Counted from the stretch's first letter, positions 50,141 through 59,664 are shown. The stretch is DNA of 64,000 bases from Acidihalobacter prosperus (GCF_000754095.2 NZ_JQSG02000002.1:465585-529584); one strand, 5' to 3'. The notes: a model not told the origin generated them from the sequence alone. Made by a program: numbers and translations.

Positions 50141-50177
50141 CGTGTTCCGCGCGTCCGATCAGGGCGCGCGGAACACG
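50141..50177 (+). terminator. 13-base perfect hairpin between the unknown gene and nth
   Basis: CGTGTTCCGCGCG (50141-50153) and CGCGCGGAACACG (50165-50177) pair perfectly around an 11-base loop. It begins 15 bases after the stop of the 145-aa gene and ends seven bases before the nth ATG. There is no T-run. It could terminate, stabilise the upstream message or limit nth translation by covering its ribosome site. Confidence 0.5.
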
Positions 50178-50183
50178 CAGCGG

Positions 50184-50843
50184 ATGAACAACGACACCCG
50201 ACGACAATTCTTCGAGCGCCTGCGCGCCGCCAACCCGGCACCGACCACCGAGCTGCACTTCAGCACGCCGTTCGAACTGCTGGTGGCGGTCGTCCTGTCC
50301 GCGCAGGCCACCGACAAGGGCGTGAACAAGGCCACGGCGCGGCTGTTCCCCGTCGCCAACACACCGCAGGCCATCCTCGATCTCGGGCTCGGCGGCCTCA
50401 AGGAGGCCATACGCACCATCGGCCTCTACAACGCCAAGGCCGAAAACATCATCAAGACCTGCCGGCTGCTGATCGAACGTCACGGCGGCGAGGTGCCGCG
50501 CGAACGCGCCGCGCTGGAAGCCCTGCCCGGCGTGGGCCGCAAGACCGCCAACGTGATCCTCAATACCGCCTTCGGCGAACCGACCATCGCCGTGGATACA
50601 CATATCTTCCGCGTGTCGAACCGCACTGGCCTCGCGCCGGGCAAAAACGTGCTTGAGGTCGAGAAGCGTCTGCTCAAGGTGGTGCCACGCGAATTCCGCC
50701 AGGACGCCCATCACTGGCTGATCCTGCACGGCCGTTACGTCTGTACCGCACGCTCGCCCAAGTGCCCGAGCTGCACGGTCGCCGATCTCTGCGATAGCTG
50801 GCGCCGTGCGTCGCCGCATCGCGCACGCAGTGCCACCCCCTAG
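50184..50843 (+). CDS. nth: Endonuclease III
   Basis: ATG at 50184 gives 219 aa. The helix-hairpin-helix with catalytic lysine is ALPGVGRKTANVIL; the catalytic aspartate is in IAVDTHIFRVSNR; the [4Fe-4S] ligands are C-x6-C-x2-C-x5-C in VCTARSPKCPSCTVADLC. It removes oxidised pyrimidines and nicks abasic sites in DNA repair. nth often follows rnf genes; here an RnfB-like gene lies two genes upstream, which echoes that arrangement. Confidence 0.95.
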   Translation: MNNDTRRQFFERLRAANPAPTTELHFSTPFELLVAVVLSAQATDKGVNKATARLFPVANTPQAILDLGLGGLKEAIRTIGLYNAKAENIIKTCRLLIERHGGEVPRERAALEALPGVGRKTANVILNTAFGEPTIAVDTHIFRVSNRTGLAPGKNVLEVEKRLLKVVPREFRQDAHHWLILHGRYVCTARSPKCPSCTVADLCDSWRRASPHRARSATP

Positions 50844-50855
50844 CGCGAACAGGCC

Positions 50856-51509
50856 TTAGCCACGCGCGCGCGTATCGAGCAGTTCCCGCGCCGCCAGGAT
50901 CAGATCGCGCGGCACGAAACCAAACGGCGAGCGGCCGCCACCCGCCTCGCACCACGACCAGGCCGCACGCAAACCGTATAGCCAGATCAGCGCAGCATCG
51001 TGCCCGCCGAGGTCGCCCAGCACACGCCGCGGCAGCAGCCGGCGCGCCAACCGATCGAGCGCCTCGCCATCAGGTCCATTCGCCAGACCGGCGATACGCC
51101 GCAGTTCGAGCGCCATCTCGAGCCGCAGCCGCCGTCGTCGCCGCAAGCGGCGGGCGATGCGCACATAACGGTGCACCTGATCCAGCAAGGGCGCCTGGGC
51201 GTAATCGGCGACATCAAGGGTGGCCAGCCGCAGAAAGTCGCTCAGCCCGGAGGCCAGCGCGCGGCGTCCGCCCAGCGCGAATTCGGTGGATGCCGCGTCC
51301 AGCCGCAGAACCACCGTGACGATCCGCGGCCGTACAGACCGTGGCAGCCCTTCGCGGGCGTAGCCGGCTGCCTGAACCATGGCCGCGACGGCCAGCGCGC
51401 GATCTCGCATCGCCTCGTCGTCGCGGCGCCGGCCGCGCGCACCGTGCAGCCCTCCGAGCAAACCCAGCGAGAGCGCCGCGATCAGCAGCCGGCCCGGCAG
51501 ATCCAGCAA
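50856..51509 (-). CDS. Protein of unknown function downstream of ammonium transporter
   Basis: The best start is TTG at 51509, since AGGAGAG precedes it by six bases, giving 217 aa. It opens with a hydrophobic helix (LPGRLLIAALSLGLLGGL) and continues as an Arg/Leu-rich helical protein (RYVRIARRLRRRRRLRLEMA; RLARRLLPRRVLGDLGGHD). It has no motif I recognise. It follows the second amt on the same strand, but a strong hairpin lies between them. A role in membrane or nitrogen physiology is guesswork. Confidence 0.6.
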   Translation of the reverse strand: MLDLPGRLLIAALSLGLLGGLHGARGRRRDDEAMRDRALAVAAMVQAAGYAREGLPRSVRPRIVTVVLRLDAASTEFALGGRRALASGLSDFLRLATLDVADYAQAPLLDQVHRYVRIARRLRRRRRLRLEMALELRRIAGLANGPDGEALDRLARRLLPRRVLGDLGGHDAALIWLYGLRAAWSWCEAGGGRSPFGFVPRDLILAARELLDTRARG

Positions 51510-51548
51510 TGCAATCTCTCCTGCGCGTGCGTTGCAGGCGGGTACGAA

Positions 51549-51579
51549 CCGGGCGGTGCCCCTGGCGGGCACCGCCCGG
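51549..51579 (-). terminator. 13-base perfect hairpin after amt copy 2
   Basis: CCGGGCGGTGCCC and GGGCACCGCCCGG form a perfect stem with a five-base loop, ten bases beyond the amt stop. No T-run follows, so it resembles an intrinsic terminator lacking its U-tract, like the hairpins near 50141 and 61058. Confidence 0.5.
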
Positions 51580-51588
51580 CATGCCGGC

Positions 51589-52896
51589 CTAGTCGCCGAG
51601 TACGGGCTTGCGATCGCCCTCGCCGTAGAAGGCGTAGGCTTCCTCGCCATGCACCGCATCGTCGCCGATCAGCAGGCTTTCCTCGTCCATTCGCAACGGC
51701 GTGATGAAGGAAATGATCTTGAGCAGCACCGCGGTCATGACGACATTGAGCACGATGATAAAGGCGGCACCGAGGATCTGCAGCAGGAACTGATGGAAAT
51801 TGCCGTAGAGCCAGCCGCCCGGCGTGCTCAGCCCAAACGCCTTGCACAAATCGGGTGTCGCCAGGATGCCTGTGAGCAAACCGCCCAGCACCCCGGCGAC
51901 GGCGTGAGTGTGGAATACACCAAGAGTATCGTCCACCTTGCGGAACAGACTCATACGCTTGCCCAGCACGTTCATGGTGAACCACGGCACGCTGCCCGAA
52001 ACGAGGCCGATGACGATCGCCCCGTAACCGTTGACCACGCCGGCCGCCGGCGTGATCGCGACCAGACCGGTGATCATGCCCTGGATCGCGCCGATCACCG
52101 AAGGCTTCTTGAAGTACATCACGTCGATGATCGTCCAGGTCAGCAGGCTCACCGCGGTTGCGATATTGGTATTGAGCACGGCGACGCCGGCATCGGCGCT
52201 GGCCGAATAGGGGTCGCCGCCGTTGAAGCCGTCCCAACCCAGCCACAGCAGGCCGGCGCCGACCAGCGCCAGCAGGATATTGTTGGGCAGGAAGCTTTCA
52301 CGGTCGCGCGGCAGGCGCGGCCCGATCATCGCCGCGGCCACGAAACCCGCGATGCCGGCCGAGAGATGGATCACGTAGCCACCCGAGTAGTCGATGACGC
52401 CCAGTTGCGCGAGCCAGCCGCCGCCCCACAGGCTGAAGGCGCCGACGCAATAGGAAAAGGTCAGCCACAACGGCACGAACAGCACCCAGGCCTTGAAGCT
52501 CATGCGCCCCAGCACCGAGCCGGCAAGAATGATCAGGGTGATCGCCGCGAACACGAACTGGAAGAAAATCATGGTCGCCATGGGAAACGCGGCCGTGGCG
52601 CCGGCGGCGGGTATATCCGCCTGCGAAAGTTCGTAATGCCCCATCAGCGCCGGCGACGGCATGCCCAGGAACGGCCAGAGCTTGGGGCCGAAGCCCATGT
52701 TGTAGCCCCAGAGTATCCAGGCCACCAGTACCGCCGCAAAGGCGTAAAGCGCCATGAAGGCGGAATTGATCGCCCATTTTTTCTTGACGATGCCGCCATA
52801 CAGCACCACCAGTCCCGGCACGCTTTGCAAGCCGACGATCGTGGCCGCGGCAAGCTGCCACGCATTATCACCCGTATTGAGCCAATGACCCGCCAT
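51589..52896 (-). CDS. amt: Ammonium transporter (Amt family), copy 2
   Basis: This 435-aa protein has eleven predicted helices starting near the N-terminus without a long signal. Family features include [40 protein letters not shown] (pore His) and [19 protein letters not shown] (second pore His). The C-terminal tail ([18 protein letters not shown]) is the cytosolic extension often contacted by PII proteins. AAGGAG stands eight bases before the ATG, and a sigma-54 promoter lies about 70 bases upstream. No glnK is adjacent. Confidence 0.93.
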   Translation of the reverse strand: MAGHWLNTGDNAWQLAAATIVGLQSVPGLVVLYGGIVKKKWAINSAFMALYAFAAVLVAWILWGYNMGFGPKLWPFLGMPSPALMGHYELSQADIPAAGATAAFPMATMIFFQFVFAAITLIILAGSVLGRMSFKAWVLFVPLWLTFSYCVGAFSLWGGGWLAQLGVIDYSGGYVIHLSAGIAGFVAAAMIGPRLPRDRESFLPNNILLALVGAGLLWLGWDGFNGGDPYSASADAGVAVLNTNIATAVSLLTWTIIDVMYFKKPSVIGAIQGMITGLVAITPAAGVVNGYGAIVIGLVSGSVPWFTMNVLGKRMSLFRKVDDTLGVFHTHAVAGVLGGLLTGILATPDLCKAFGLSTPGGWLYGNFHQFLLQILGAAFIIVLNVVMTAVLLKIISFITPLRMDEESLLIGDDAVHGEEAYAFYGEGDRKPVLGD

Positions 52897-52965
52897 CTCT
52901 ACGCTCCTTGTCCGTCATGAGTAGAAAATCGCGCTCGATCCAACGCGAAAATCGCCACTCAAACA

Positions 52966-52981
52966 GGCAATTTGCGTACCA
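52966..52981 (-). promoter_or_regulatory. Sigma-54 promoter of amt copy 2
   Basis: On the minus strand TGGTACGCAAATTGCC has GG and GC exactly ten bases apart and both conserved blocks (TGG-TAC, TTGC), one mismatch from TGGCAC-N5-TTGC. The predicted start at about 52955 leaves a 60-base leader. The AT-rich region upstream (52985-53120) is where an activator such as NtrC would bind or DNA would bend, but I found no GCAC-N7-GTGC box there. Confidence 0.7.
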
Positions 52982-53139
52982 TTCAATAACCCCAAGCGGC
53001 CTCGCCAAACAAACATAATATATTGTTTTTTCTAATTAAATAAAGCGCAAATCCGGTGCAGCGAAACGCATGCGCGCACCCAAAAAATACATCCGAAATT
53101 TTTATTTATAAAAACTTATTCGGAGCCGGCCGGCGGGCT

Positions 53140-53973
53140 TCAGCCCACCCCGATGGCCAGTGCGCCCATCAACAGGCAGTAAACGGCATAGGGCCTCAAT
53201 GCGCTCACTTCGTGGCCGCTGAACCAGCGCATCAGGAACCAGGTCGAGAGCCAGGCGAACACCCCGGCCAGCAGCCCTGCAAGCACGATGACGTGCAGCA
53301 GGCCGCCGGGTATGCCGTGATGCAACAGCTTCGGCACCTCGAGCACGCCGGCGGCGGCGATGATCGGCGTGGCCAGAAGGAAGGAAAAGCGCGCAGCAGC
53401 GGCGTAGTCGAGGCCGGCGCCGAGCCCCGCGACCAGCGTGGCGCCCGAGCGCGACATGCCCGGGATCAGTGCGACGGACTGGGCGACACCGATGAGTACG
53501 GCCTTGCGCCAAGTCAGGGTGCCGAGTCCGCCATCCGGCGTACGCCGTTTCAGGCTGTCGCCGATCAACAGCATGAGGCCATTGACCATCAGGAAGATGG
53601 CGGCAAGCTCGAACAGACCGAACAGACGGCTGATCTGATGATGCAGGGCAAGCCCGATCAATCCGGCGGGAATGGTCCCGACCACCAGCATCCAGAACAA
53701 TCGAGCCTCCGCATTGTTCGCGCCTCCGCGCGCGCGCCACAAGCCGGCTAGCAGCTGCCACCAGTCGCGCCAGAAATAAAGCAGCAACGCCGAGGCCGTG
53801 CCCAGATGCAAAACCACGATGAAGGGCAGAAACCAGGGAGCATCGCGATCGAGCGGCCAATGCAGCATGCCCGGCACCAGAACACTATGCCCCAGGCTGC
53901 TGATCGGAAACAATTCGGTCACGCCCTGCAGGACGGCCATCAGAAACAGGTGCAGGCTGGAGGGTTCGGTCAC
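53140..53973 (-). CDS. uppP: Undecaprenyl-diphosphatase
   Basis: This 277-aa integral membrane protein has the two family motifs: GVTELFPISSLGHSVLVP near the start (Glu and PISS) and PGMSRSGATLVAGL (SRSG active site) in the middle, plus about eight helices. It recycles undecaprenyl pyrophosphate for peptidoglycan synthesis and confers background bacitracin tolerance. It stands alone. Confidence 0.95.
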   Translation of the reverse strand: MTEPSSLHLFLMAVLQGVTELFPISSLGHSVLVPGMLHWPLDRDAPWFLPFIVVLHLGTASALLLYFWRDWWQLLAGLWRARGGANNAEARLFWMLVVGTIPAGLIGLALHHQISRLFGLFELAAIFLMVNGLMLLIGDSLKRRTPDGGLGTLTWRKAVLIGVAQSVALIPGMSRSGATLVAGLGAGLDYAAAARFSFLLATPIIAAAGVLEVPKLLHHGIPGGLLHVIVLAGLLAGVFAWLSTWFLMRWFSGHEVSALRPYAVYCLLMGALAIGVG

Positions 53974-54143
53974 GATGGTCTCTCGGCTGTCAAACGGTTC
54001 GCCAGTCTAGCGAAGCCCCGGGCGGCGGCAAAGCGTCGCGGATGACGATTTCGCAAGACTGCACCGACGCTCGGGACGCTTGAAGCTTTGCGCGGGCGCC
54101 AGCATAGTTGTGCCCCTGCGCGAGACAACATCAGGAAATGCTC

Positions 54144-54887
54144 ATGGACCAATGGTTGGAAGGCCGTGTCATCGAGAAACGGCAATGGACGGACAAGCTG
54201 TTCACCCTGCGTATCGAAGCGCCCATGGATTCGTTCAAACCCGGACAGTTCGCACGCATCGCGCTAGACATCGACGGCGAGCGCATCGCGCGCCCCTACT
54301 CGTGCGTCAACACGCCCGACGAACCCTATCTCGAGATTTACTACAACACGGTCGAGAACGGCCCGCTGACCACTGCGCTGCTGACGGTCGACGTGGGCGA
54401 CACCCTCTGGGTCGGTCGCGCGGCCTCCGGCTTCTTCACGCTCGACGAGGTGCCTGATGCCGAGAATCTGTGGATGATCTCCAGCGGCACCGGGCTTGGC
54501 GTGTTCATCTGCCTGCTCAAGACGGAGGCGACCTGGCAGCGCTTCACCAATATCCGCCTGATCCATGCCGTACGCCACGCGCAGGAACTGAGCTATCGGG
54601 AAGCCATCGACGGGTTTGCCGCCGCCCACCCCGGACGCTTCGACTATGTCCCTTTCGTCAGCCGCGAGTCTGCCGCCGAGACTCTTGAGGGACGCATCCC
54701 GCAGGCCATAGAGGATGGCAGGCTGGAGGCGCGGGCAGGCCTGCGCTTCGATCCGGAAAATACTCAGGTGATGATCTGCGGCAATACGGACATGATCCGC
54801 GACACCAGCACGGCGCTCAACGCTCGCGGGCTGCGCCGCAACCGACGCAGGGACCCGGGGCATATCACCACCGAGAAATACTGGTAG
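54144..54887 (+). CDS. fpr: Ferredoxin/flavodoxin-NADP+ reductase
   Basis: ATG at 54144 with AGGAA six bases ahead gives 247 aa, matching E. coli Fpr. The FAD motif is RPYSCVNTPDEPYLEIYYN, GPLTTALL follows, the NADP motif is ISSGTGLGVFICLLK, and CGNTDMIRDT and the C-terminal aromatic in ITTEKYW are present. It exchanges electrons between NADPH and flavodoxin or ferredoxin, important in oxidative defence and Fe-S work. Confidence 0.93.
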   Translation: MDQWLEGRVIEKRQWTDKLFTLRIEAPMDSFKPGQFARIALDIDGERIARPYSCVNTPDEPYLEIYYNTVENGPLTTALLTVDVGDTLWVGRAASGFFTLDEVPDAENLWMISSGTGLGVFICLLKTEATWQRFTNIRLIHAVRHAQELSYREAIDGFAAAHPGRFDYVPFVSRESAAETLEGRIPQAIEDGRLEARAGLRFDPENTQVMICGNTDMIRDTSTALNARGLRRNRRRDPGHITTEKYW

Positions 54888-54908
54888 CCGGCCGGCGGCC
54901 CGCGCCGC

Positions 54909-56870
54909 TCAGTCTGGACCGTGCAGCACCGGCTCGACCCGCTTGAGCGCATCCGCTCCGCCCCTCAGCACCAATACGTCGCCGGCCTCGATTCGCATCT
55001 CGTCATCGGGATGCTCGCCGCGAATGCCACCGCGGCGGATCGCCTCCACCCGCACGCCGGCGGCGTCGAAATCCAGGGCAGCCAAGGTGCTGCCCACGGC
55101 GCGGCTTTCCGGGTGCACGGTGACGCTGTGCAAGCGTTCGCGCAGGGCCTCGGCCTCGCCCGCGAATAGACCGCGCAGGCTGCGGTAGTGATCCGCGCGT
55201 TCCTGCTCGATACGCTCGCTGATCAATTCGTCCGGCACGTTCAGGCGCTGCAGCAGCACACGTGCGAGCAGCATGCTCGATTCCAGCGTCTCGGGAACGA
55301 CCTGGGTCGCGCCGGCCTGTTCCAGGCTTTCCAGATCACCCTCGTCGCGCGTGCGCACCAGAATCGGCAGGTCGCCGCGCCGCTTGCGCGCGGCCTCGAT
55401 GATGCGCTGCGCGGTATGCGCGTCGTCGAAGGTGATGACCATCGCACGTGCGCGACCCAGTCCGGCGGCGCGCAAAATCTCGCCATGGGTGCTGTCGCCA
55501 TAGAACACATGCTCTCCAGCCTCCCAGGCATCGCGGATCAGATAGGGATCGAGATCCAATGCCACGTAATCGATGCCGTCCGCACGCAGAAAGCGCGACA
55601 GGTTCTGGCCGATGCGGCCGAAACCGCAGATGATGACGTGGTCGCTCAGTTCGCGTGCGGCCCAACCGAGATGACGGGTCTCGGTGTAACGGCCCTTCAA
55701 ATACGAGCGCGAGAACAGCGCCTTGGCCATGCGGCCGTTGTAGCGCAACAGCGGCGGCGCGATCAGCATGCTCAAGATGATGGTGGCAAGAATGGCCTGA
55801 CTGTCGGTGGGCGACAGCAGCTGGCGGTTGAGCGCCAGGGCCAGCAGCGCAAAGCCGAACTCCCCACCCTGGGCCAGCGCCAGACCGGTACGCAGCGCAA
55901 CGCCGTTCTCGTACCCCGCCCAACGCGTGAGCGCCATCACCAGCAGTCCCTTGCCCAGCACCAGACCGACCAGCATCAGCAATACCAGCGGCCAGACCTG
56001 GATCAGGGTGTGCAGATTCAGCTGCAGTCCGATGCTGATGAAAAACACGCCCATCAGCACGTCGCGGAAGGAACGGATGTCGGTTTCGATCTGATGCTTG
56101 TATTCGGTTTCGCTCAGCATCATGCCCGCAAGAAAGGCGCCCATCGCCAGCGACAACCCCAAGCGATAGGTCAGCCAGGCGGCCGTGAGCGTTACCAGCA
56201 GCACGGTCAATGTGAACAATTCCGTGGAGCGGGCGGCGGCGATCACGTGAAACAGCGGGCGCAACAGCCAGCGCCCCGCCGCAAGCATGATGGCGAGCGC
56301 CAGGGCGCCCTTGAGCAAGGCAATGCCGAGCGACAGCCACAAGCCTTCCAGCGCGCCGCCCGCCAGTATGGGTATGGCCACCAGGAAGGGCACCACCGCC
56401 AAATCCTGGAACAACAGCACGCCGAGCGCCAACCGGCCATGCCGTGAATGCATTTCCAATTGTTCGTTGAGCTGCTTGACCACAATGGCGGTCGATGACA
56501 TCGCCAGGGCGCCGCCGGCTACCAGCGCTCCCGCCCAATGTACCCCGGACAGCCAGGCGATGCCGCCGCCCGCCAACGTGGACAGGAGCACCTGCGCGCC
56601 GCCCAGGCCGAGCACCACGCGGCGCATCGCGAGGAAATGCCCGATCGAGAATTCGAGCCCTATGGTGAACAGCAGGAATACCACGCCGATTTCGGCCAGC
56701 AGGTGAATCAGTTCGCTGTCCTGCAGCAACCCCAGCGCATGCGGACCAATGACGATCCCCACGAACAGGTAGCCCAGTACCGGCGGGAGGTGCAGGCGCC
56801 GAAACATCGAAACGCCGAGCACCGCGCAGGCCAGCAAGATCAGGACCCCTTCAATGGCGTGGTGTTCCAT
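54909..56870 (-). CDS. Kef-type cation:proton antiporter with TrkA domains (CPA2 family)
   Basis: This 653-aa protein has about 12-13 membrane helices (1-390), with PPVLGYLFVGIVIGPHALGL and the ion-site region LAQGGEFGFALLALALN. A TrkA-N nucleotide-binding domain begins with VIICGFGRIGQNLSRFL, and a TrkA-C domain lies at the end (RIEAGDVLVLRGGADALKRV). It resembles KefB/YbaL and should couple K+ or Na+ efflux to proton entry. The glutathione-sensing loop of KefC cannot be confirmed. It overlaps the DUF3301 gene by 20 bases. Confidence 0.9.
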   Translation of the reverse strand: MEHHAIEGVLILLACAVLGVSMFRRLHLPPVLGYLFVGIVIGPHALGLLQDSELIHLLAEIGVVFLLFTIGLEFSIGHFLAMRRVVLGLGGAQVLLSTLAGGGIAWLSGVHWAGALVAGGALAMSSTAIVVKQLNEQLEMHSRHGRLALGVLLFQDLAVVPFLVAIPILAGGALEGLWLSLGIALLKGALALAIMLAAGRWLLRPLFHVIAAARSTELFTLTVLLVTLTAAWLTYRLGLSLAMGAFLAGMMLSETEYKHQIETDIRSFRDVLMGVFFISIGLQLNLHTLIQVWPLVLLMLVGLVLGKGLLVMALTRWAGYENGVALRTGLALAQGGEFGFALLALALNRQLLSPTDSQAILATIILSMLIAPPLLRYNGRMAKALFSRSYLKGRYTETRHLGWAARELSDHVIICGFGRIGQNLSRFLRADGIDYVALDLDPYLIRDAWEAGEHVFYGDSTHGEILRAAGLGRARAMVITFDDAHTAQRIIEAARKRRGDLPILVRTRDEGDLESLEQAGATQVVPETLESSMLLARVLLQRLNVPDELISERIEQERADHYRSLRGLFAGEAEALRERLHSVTVHPESRAVGSTLAALDFDAAGVRVEAIRRGGIRGEHPDDEMRIEAGDVLVLRGGADALKRVEPVLHGPD

Positions 56871-57234
56871 CCCTCCCCCTAAACGGTATGACGCGCCCGG
56901 GCAATGGCGCTTCCGCTGGCGCCTCGGGCGCAGTACGGCTCGGCCAGTCGGCTCTTACCAGCTGCGGCGACCGCCCCAGGCAGACCGCCTCGCCCTGGCG
57001 GCGGTCTTGTCCGTCCACACTGAATTCGAAGCCATAGGTGCGACGTACACGCACCCTCCCTTCTGTATCCCGTGCGAGCCCCAGACGGCGCACCGTAACG
57101 GTTTCGTCGAGCAGCTGCACCTGCTCCTTCGTACAGGCGCGCCGACAGGCCCCGAGCGCCGCCTCGCGGGCGCGCAGCGACGCCAGCCACCACCACACCA
57201 GTAAGCCCAGTATCACCAGCAGAGACATGCTCAT
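56851..57234 (-). CDS. DUF3301 family protein
   Basis: Start at MSMSLLVILG (57234) gives 127 aa; the ORF extends upstream without support. One N-terminal membrane helix (LLVILGLLVWWWLASL) is followed by the DUF3301 pattern: REAALGACRRACTKEQVQLLDETV and RRTYGFEFSVDGQDRRQGE (split over residues 20-90). Function of the family is unknown. It precedes the antiporter gene, with which it overlaps. Confidence 0.75.
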   Translation of the reverse strand: MSMSLLVILGLLVWWWLASLRAREAALGACRRACTKEQVQLLDETVTVRRLGLARDTEGRVRVRRTYGFEFSVDGQDRRQGEAVCLGRSPQLVRADWPSRTAPEAPAEAPLPGRVIPFRGRDGTPRH

Positions 57235-57318
57235 GGGAACCGAGTGTACCCCAGCGGGGATACGCAACGGTGCGGGGAATGTGGCAAAGTGTGTAGCGAA
57301 TCAACCCTCGGAATCCCC

Positions 57319-58122
57319 ATGACGCCCACAATCGAGCAGCTGTCCGATCTGGTCGCCAGCACGGCATGCGGCGAGCTGAAACCCCGCTTCCGGCACGTCG
57401 CCGCCGAGCGCAAGGCGGACGGCAGCCTGCTGACGGAAGCCGACCTGGCGATGGACCGCGCCCTGCGCGATGCCCTGACACGCGCCTGGCCCGACATCGA
57501 TTTTCTCAGCGAGGAGATGGCGCCATCCGACCAGGCCGCCCGCCTCGCCTCCGGGCGCCCCGTCTGGTGTCTCGATCCGCTGGACGGCACCAGCAACTTC
57601 GCTGCCGGCCTGCCGCTGTATGCGGTATCCCTGGCGCTGCTCGCAGAAGGCCGGCCCACGCTCGGCGTCGTCTACGATCCGGAGCGCGACGAATGCTTCA
57701 CCGCCACCCTCGGCGGCGGCGCCCATCTCAACGGCCGAGCCCTGCCGACACGGACAGTGCGGCAGACGCTGCAACGCGCGGTCGGCATGGTCGACTTCAA
57801 GCGCCTGCCCGCCGCGCTCGCCGAGCGACTGGTTCGAGAACCGCCCTACCACTCGCAACGCAACCTCGGCAGTTGCGCCCTTGAGTGGTGCTGGCTTGCG
57901 GCCGGGCGCGGCGACTTCTATGTCCATGGCGGTATGCGCCTGTGGGATCTCGCTGCCGGCAGCCTGATACTGGCGGAGGCCGGCGGCCAGGCACGGACGC
58001 TCGACGGCGAGACCGTTTTCCGCCCGACAACGACCGCCCGCTCCGTGGTTGCGGCCCGCGATACCGGGCTATTCGAAACGTTGTGCCACACCCTGACCAT
58101 CCCCGCGAGGCAAAGCGCATGA
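57319..58122 (+). CDS. Inositol-monophosphatase family phosphatase
   Basis: ATG at 57319 gives 267 aa. The metal-binding motifs are DFLSEEM (Glu), [17 protein letters not shown] (DPLDGT) and the C-terminal [18 protein letters not shown] (WDxAAG). Family members hydrolyse inositol phosphate, fructose bisphosphate, PAP or histidinol phosphate; the sequence does not settle which. The stop overlaps msrB by ATGA. Confidence 0.88.
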   Translation: MTPTIEQLSDLVASTACGELKPRFRHVAAERKADGSLLTEADLAMDRALRDALTRAWPDIDFLSEEMAPSDQAARLASGRPVWCLDPLDGTSNFAAGLPLYAVSLALLAEGRPTLGVVYDPERDECFTATLGGGAHLNGRALPTRTVRQTLQRAVGMVDFKRLPAALAERLVREPPYHSQRNLGSCALEWCWLAAGRGDFYVHGGMRLWDLAAGSLILAEAGGQARTLDGETVFRPTTTARSVVAARDTGLFETLCHTLTIPARQSA

Positions 58123-58529
58123 GCGACAAACCGGACATCTCCGCACATGAGGCCGACTGGCGCGAAAAACTTGCACCCGAGCAGTATCGTATCGCCCGGG
58201 AGGGCGGGACCGAAGCGCCCTTCACGGGCTGCTACTGGGATCATCACGAGACCGGCCTGTATCGCTGCGTCTGCTGTCACGCACCACTGTTCCGCAGCGA
58301 GGAGAAATTCGATTCGGGCAGCGGCTGGCCAAGTTACTGGCAACCCGTCGACGACACCGCCGTCAGCACCCACGAGGACCACAGCCACGGCATGCGCCGC
58401 GTCGAGGTTCGCTGCGCCCGCTGCGACGCTCATCTCGGTCATGTCTTTCCGGATGGGCCTGCGCCCACTGGGCTACGCTACTGCATCAACTCGGCATCGC
58501 TCGATTTCGATCCCGGCGACGCAACTTGA
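58119..58529 (+). CDS. msrB: Methionine-R-sulfoxide reductase
   Basis: This 136-aa protein begins at the ATG overlapping the phosphatase stop. It has [20 protein letters not shown], zinc cysteine pairs in CVCCHAPLF and [10 protein letters not shown], and the catalytic [11 protein letters not shown]. It reduces oxidised methionine in proteins. The first resolving Cys position is occupied (GWPSYW region lacks Cys; TGCYWD supplies one), so the mechanism could use that cysteine. Confidence 0.95.
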   Translation: MSDKPDISAHEADWREKLAPEQYRIAREGGTEAPFTGCYWDHHETGLYRCVCCHAPLFRSEEKFDSGSGWPSYWQPVDDTAVSTHEDHSHGMRRVEVRCARCDAHLGHVFPDGPAPTGLRYCINSASLDFDPGDAT

Positions 58530-58541
58530 GGACGCCCTCGC

Positions 58542-59117
58542 ATGAGTGAAATCCAACACTGGCTGAGCGGTCTGCGGCATCTGCTGCCAGGCTTCATCCT
58601 TTTACTCGCCGGGGCTCTGGCCATTCTGTTGCTGCAGCGCTGGCTCGGCCGTGCGCTGGCCCGCCTGCGCCGGCACACCCCGATATCCATCGACACCGCA
58701 TTGTTCCTGCAACGACTAGGCGCCGGCCTGCTGTGGACCGTGCTCGCCCTCGTCGCATTGCGTTTCATGGGCATCAATGTCGACGGGCTCTGGGCAATCA
58801 TCGCCAGCACGCTCGCCGTGGTTGGCGTCGGCCTGCTCGCGGTCTGGACCATGGTCAGCAACATCACCGCCAGCCTGTTCATCTGGATCTGGCGGCCCTA
58901 CGAGCTGGGCGAGCGTATCGAGCTGCTGCCGGACGGACTCAAGGGGCGCGCGGTCGACCGCAGCCTGATGTTCACCGAAATACGCGAAGAGGACGGCAGC
59001 ACCTTGATGGTGCCCAACAACCTGTTTTTCCAGCGCGTCATCCGCCGCGCGCCCAACGACGGCCGCAAGGCCGCGCTCGAGCGCTGGGAAAGCGAGGACC
59101 CCGGCGCCAATCCATGA
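58542..59117 (+). CDS. Small MscS-family mechanosensitive channel-like protein
   Basis: This 191-aa protein has three membrane helices (about 12-32, 60-80 and 84-105), the last being the pore-lining-like ASTLAVVGVGLLAVWTMVSN, and a short MscS beta domain (WRPYELGERIELLPDGLKGR; LMVPNNLFFQRVI). It lacks the C-terminal cytosolic cage of full MscS (286 aa). It fits an osmotic-release channel or a regulator. It follows msrB by 12 bases. Confidence 0.8.
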   Translation: MSEIQHWLSGLRHLLPGFILLLAGALAILLLQRWLGRALARLRRHTPISIDTALFLQRLGAGLLWTVLALVALRFMGINVDGLWAIIASTLAVVGVGLLAVWTMVSNITASLFIWIWRPYELGERIELLPDGLKGRAVDRSLMFTEIREEDGSTLMVPNNLFFQRVIRRAPNDGRKAALERWESEDPGANP

Positions 59118-59121
59118 GCGC

Positions 59122-59589
59122 CTAGCACTGCTCCCAGGGCAGCCCCTCGAAACGCCAACCGGCCAGCGTGCTACGCCGATGATGGGCATCCAGCGGCCCC
59201 TCGAACCCGCCTTCGACGTAGTAAATCCGCGCAAACCCCGCATCGAGCAGTGCCTGCCCCGCTTCCAGGGACCGGCGCCCACTGCGGCAGATCAACACCA
59301 CGGCGGGACAGTTGCCGTCGATGCAACGGCTGCCGCCGAGCATCAATTCGCGCAACTGGGCCACGAAACGTGGGTTTGGCGTCCAGTCGGGTTCGTCCAG
59401 CCAGGCGATATGCACCGCGCCCACTGGATGCCCGACCATGAGGTATTCCATGGTCGAACGCACGTCGACCAGCAGGGTTTGCGGTTCTTCCTGCAACAGC
59501 CGATTGGCCTCGACAGGCATGAGTGCCGCCGGTTTGCGCGCTTCCCCGTCGCTCATGCGTTCACGCGCCGCCGACGCGGGCTTGTCCAT
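59122..59589 (-). CDS. Rhodanese-domain protein
   Basis: This 155-aa single-domain rhodanese has LLVDVRSTMEYLMVGHPVGA and active-site Cys in VLICRSGRRSLEAG, ending with YYVEGGFEGPLD. An alternative start is Met12. Such proteins transfer sulfane sulfur to thiols or cyanide in the cytosol. It converges with the channel gene, four bases apart. Confidence 0.9.
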   Translation of the reverse strand: MDKPASAARERMSDGEARKPAALMPVEANRLLQEEPQTLLVDVRSTMEYLMVGHPVGAVHIAWLDEPDWTPNPRFVAQLRELMLGGSRCIDGNCPAVVLICRSGRRSLEAGQALLDAGFARIYYVEGGFEGPLDAHHRRSTLAGWRFEGLPWEQC

Positions 59590-59664
59590 ATATTATTAAT
59601 ATCCATGGATACGAAATATAAATGATGACCCCGCGATTGTCACCGCCGGCAACGCCTTACAACC

